A stretch of DNA of 20,089 nucleotides from Pelomyxa schiedti (taxonomy: Eukaryota; Evosea; Pelobiontida; Pelomyxidae): contig JAHLWZ010001096.1 in assembly GCA_020536535.1 (NCBI GenBank), positions 1-20,089 on the forward strand. The letters run 5' to 3'. Shown here in pieces: positions 19,847 through 20,089 of this stretch. A program made the translations under genes and the position numbers. Position 1 is the stretch's first letter; every line of letters starts with the position of its first letter. Below the pieces are notes generated by a model that searched no databases, had not been told where the DNA came from, and saw only the letters and a program-made list of their open reading frames with translations.

Positions 19847-20089
19847 GGTGTTGGGGAGGCGCCGACGGAGAAGAGGAACAAGAAGAAGAAAAGAAAGAAC
19901 AAGAACCCGGGTTTGGCTGATTCGAACACACCGTCAAGAACCGCAACACCTAAAACGGTAGTTCCCGTGGCCACTGTTGCTTCTTCTGGTTCTGAACAGT
20001 CCGCGCGGACATCCGCCGATGCAGCCTGTGCTGCAAAGGTTCCAACAGATGACGCAGTAATTGTTCCAGTGGCTGAAGAACAGCGGGGG
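19679..20089 (+). CDS. Possible head-to-head paralogue of the RhoGEF N-terminus (partial)
   Basis: An ATG at 19679 opens a frame of 137 codons that stays open to the window edge. From about residue 55 (GVGEAPTEKRNKKKKRK) it encodes the same protein segment as RhoGEF exon 1 on the other strand, with two substitutions. The upstream part is Ala/Gly/Arg-rich and overlaps the opposing gene's His-rich exon. It could be a real divergent duplicate, an inversion that split the gene, or an assembly or amplification chimera. The 3' part lies outside. Confidence 0.45.
   Translation, partial: MGEQQVAVAVPVLFDGRGRRARGIRGALGRLGADGAGYAEAAGDAAGTTAAVAATGGVGEAPTEKRNKKKKRKNKNPGLADSNTPSRTATPKTVVPVATVASSGSEQSARTSADAACAAKVPTDDAVIVPVAEEQRG
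19847..20089 (-). repeat. Inverted repeat, arm 2 (runs off window)
   Basis: This is the reverse-complement partner of 19166-19408, separated from it by a 438-bp spacer. The three differences change two residues in the shared frame (Val-Val instead of Ile-Ala). Weak similarity in GCT/GAT-rich codons appears to continue past the arm edge into the spacer. Confidence 0.95.

Noticed and set aside
19166-20089. Terminal inverted repeats of a transposon
   Set aside because: The arms are coding sequence of the RhoGEF, there is no transposase frame in the spacer, and no target-site duplication can be seen.

Overview
This window is nuclear DNA from a compact, intron-dense protist. Genes sit tens to a few hundred bases apart on both strands. 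Almost every gene is cut by GT-AG introns, mostly 43-150 bp. I rebuilt all gene models by eye from reading-frame continuity, splice sites and family motifs. For every model complete in the window, the exon lengths sum to a multiple of three. The gene content is a Rho-GEF, PAK-like CRIB kinases, a chagasin-type cysteine-peptidase inhibitor, a secreted GH31 glycosidase and a CHD-type remodeller. That mix suggests a phagotrophic amoeba, perhaps an amoebozoan such as an archamoeba. This placement is inference; nothing here proves the taxon.

Layout. 3-113 (+): the last exon of a PAK-like kinase whose body lies off the window. 189-1714 (+): a second PAK-like gene, a degenerate pseudokinase. 1731-1812 (-): tRNA-Leu(CAA). 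1922-3248 (+): a UBE2T-like E2 ubiquitin-conjugating enzyme. 3363-3912 (-): a chagasin-family (I42) inhibitor. 4120-7256 (+): a secreted GH31 alpha-glycosidase in 18 exons. 7352-8669 (-): a CRIB-domain PAK-like pseudokinase. 9182-15435 (+): a 14-exon CHD-type chromatin remodeller of about 1824 residues. 15452 to about 19846 (-): a RhoGEF (DH-PH) with a very long Thr/Pro/Ser/His-rich N-terminus. 19679-20089 (+): the start of a possible head-to-head paralogue, sharing a 243-bp near-perfect inverted repeat with the RhoGEF.

The recurring theme is pseudoenzymes. Both kinases with a visible catalytic domain have lost the VAIK lysine, the alphaC glutamate, the catalytic-loop Lys and Asn, and a normal DFG. 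The CHD protein has intact chromodomains and a DEAH box, but GKT has become GKK and motifs III, V and VI are eroded. All these frames stay open, which suggests retained non-catalytic roles rather than plain decay. One exception is a 36-bp exon relic with in-frame stops in the second kinase.

Functionally, the RhoGEF (activator of Rho/Rac) and the CRIB pseudokinase (reader of GTP-bound Rac/Cdc42) could belong to one signalling axis. The GH31 enzyme and the chagasin homologue fit a lysosomal or phagocytic lifestyle. The E2 and CHD genes belong to nuclear genome maintenance and chromatin. No operon-like coupling is implied.
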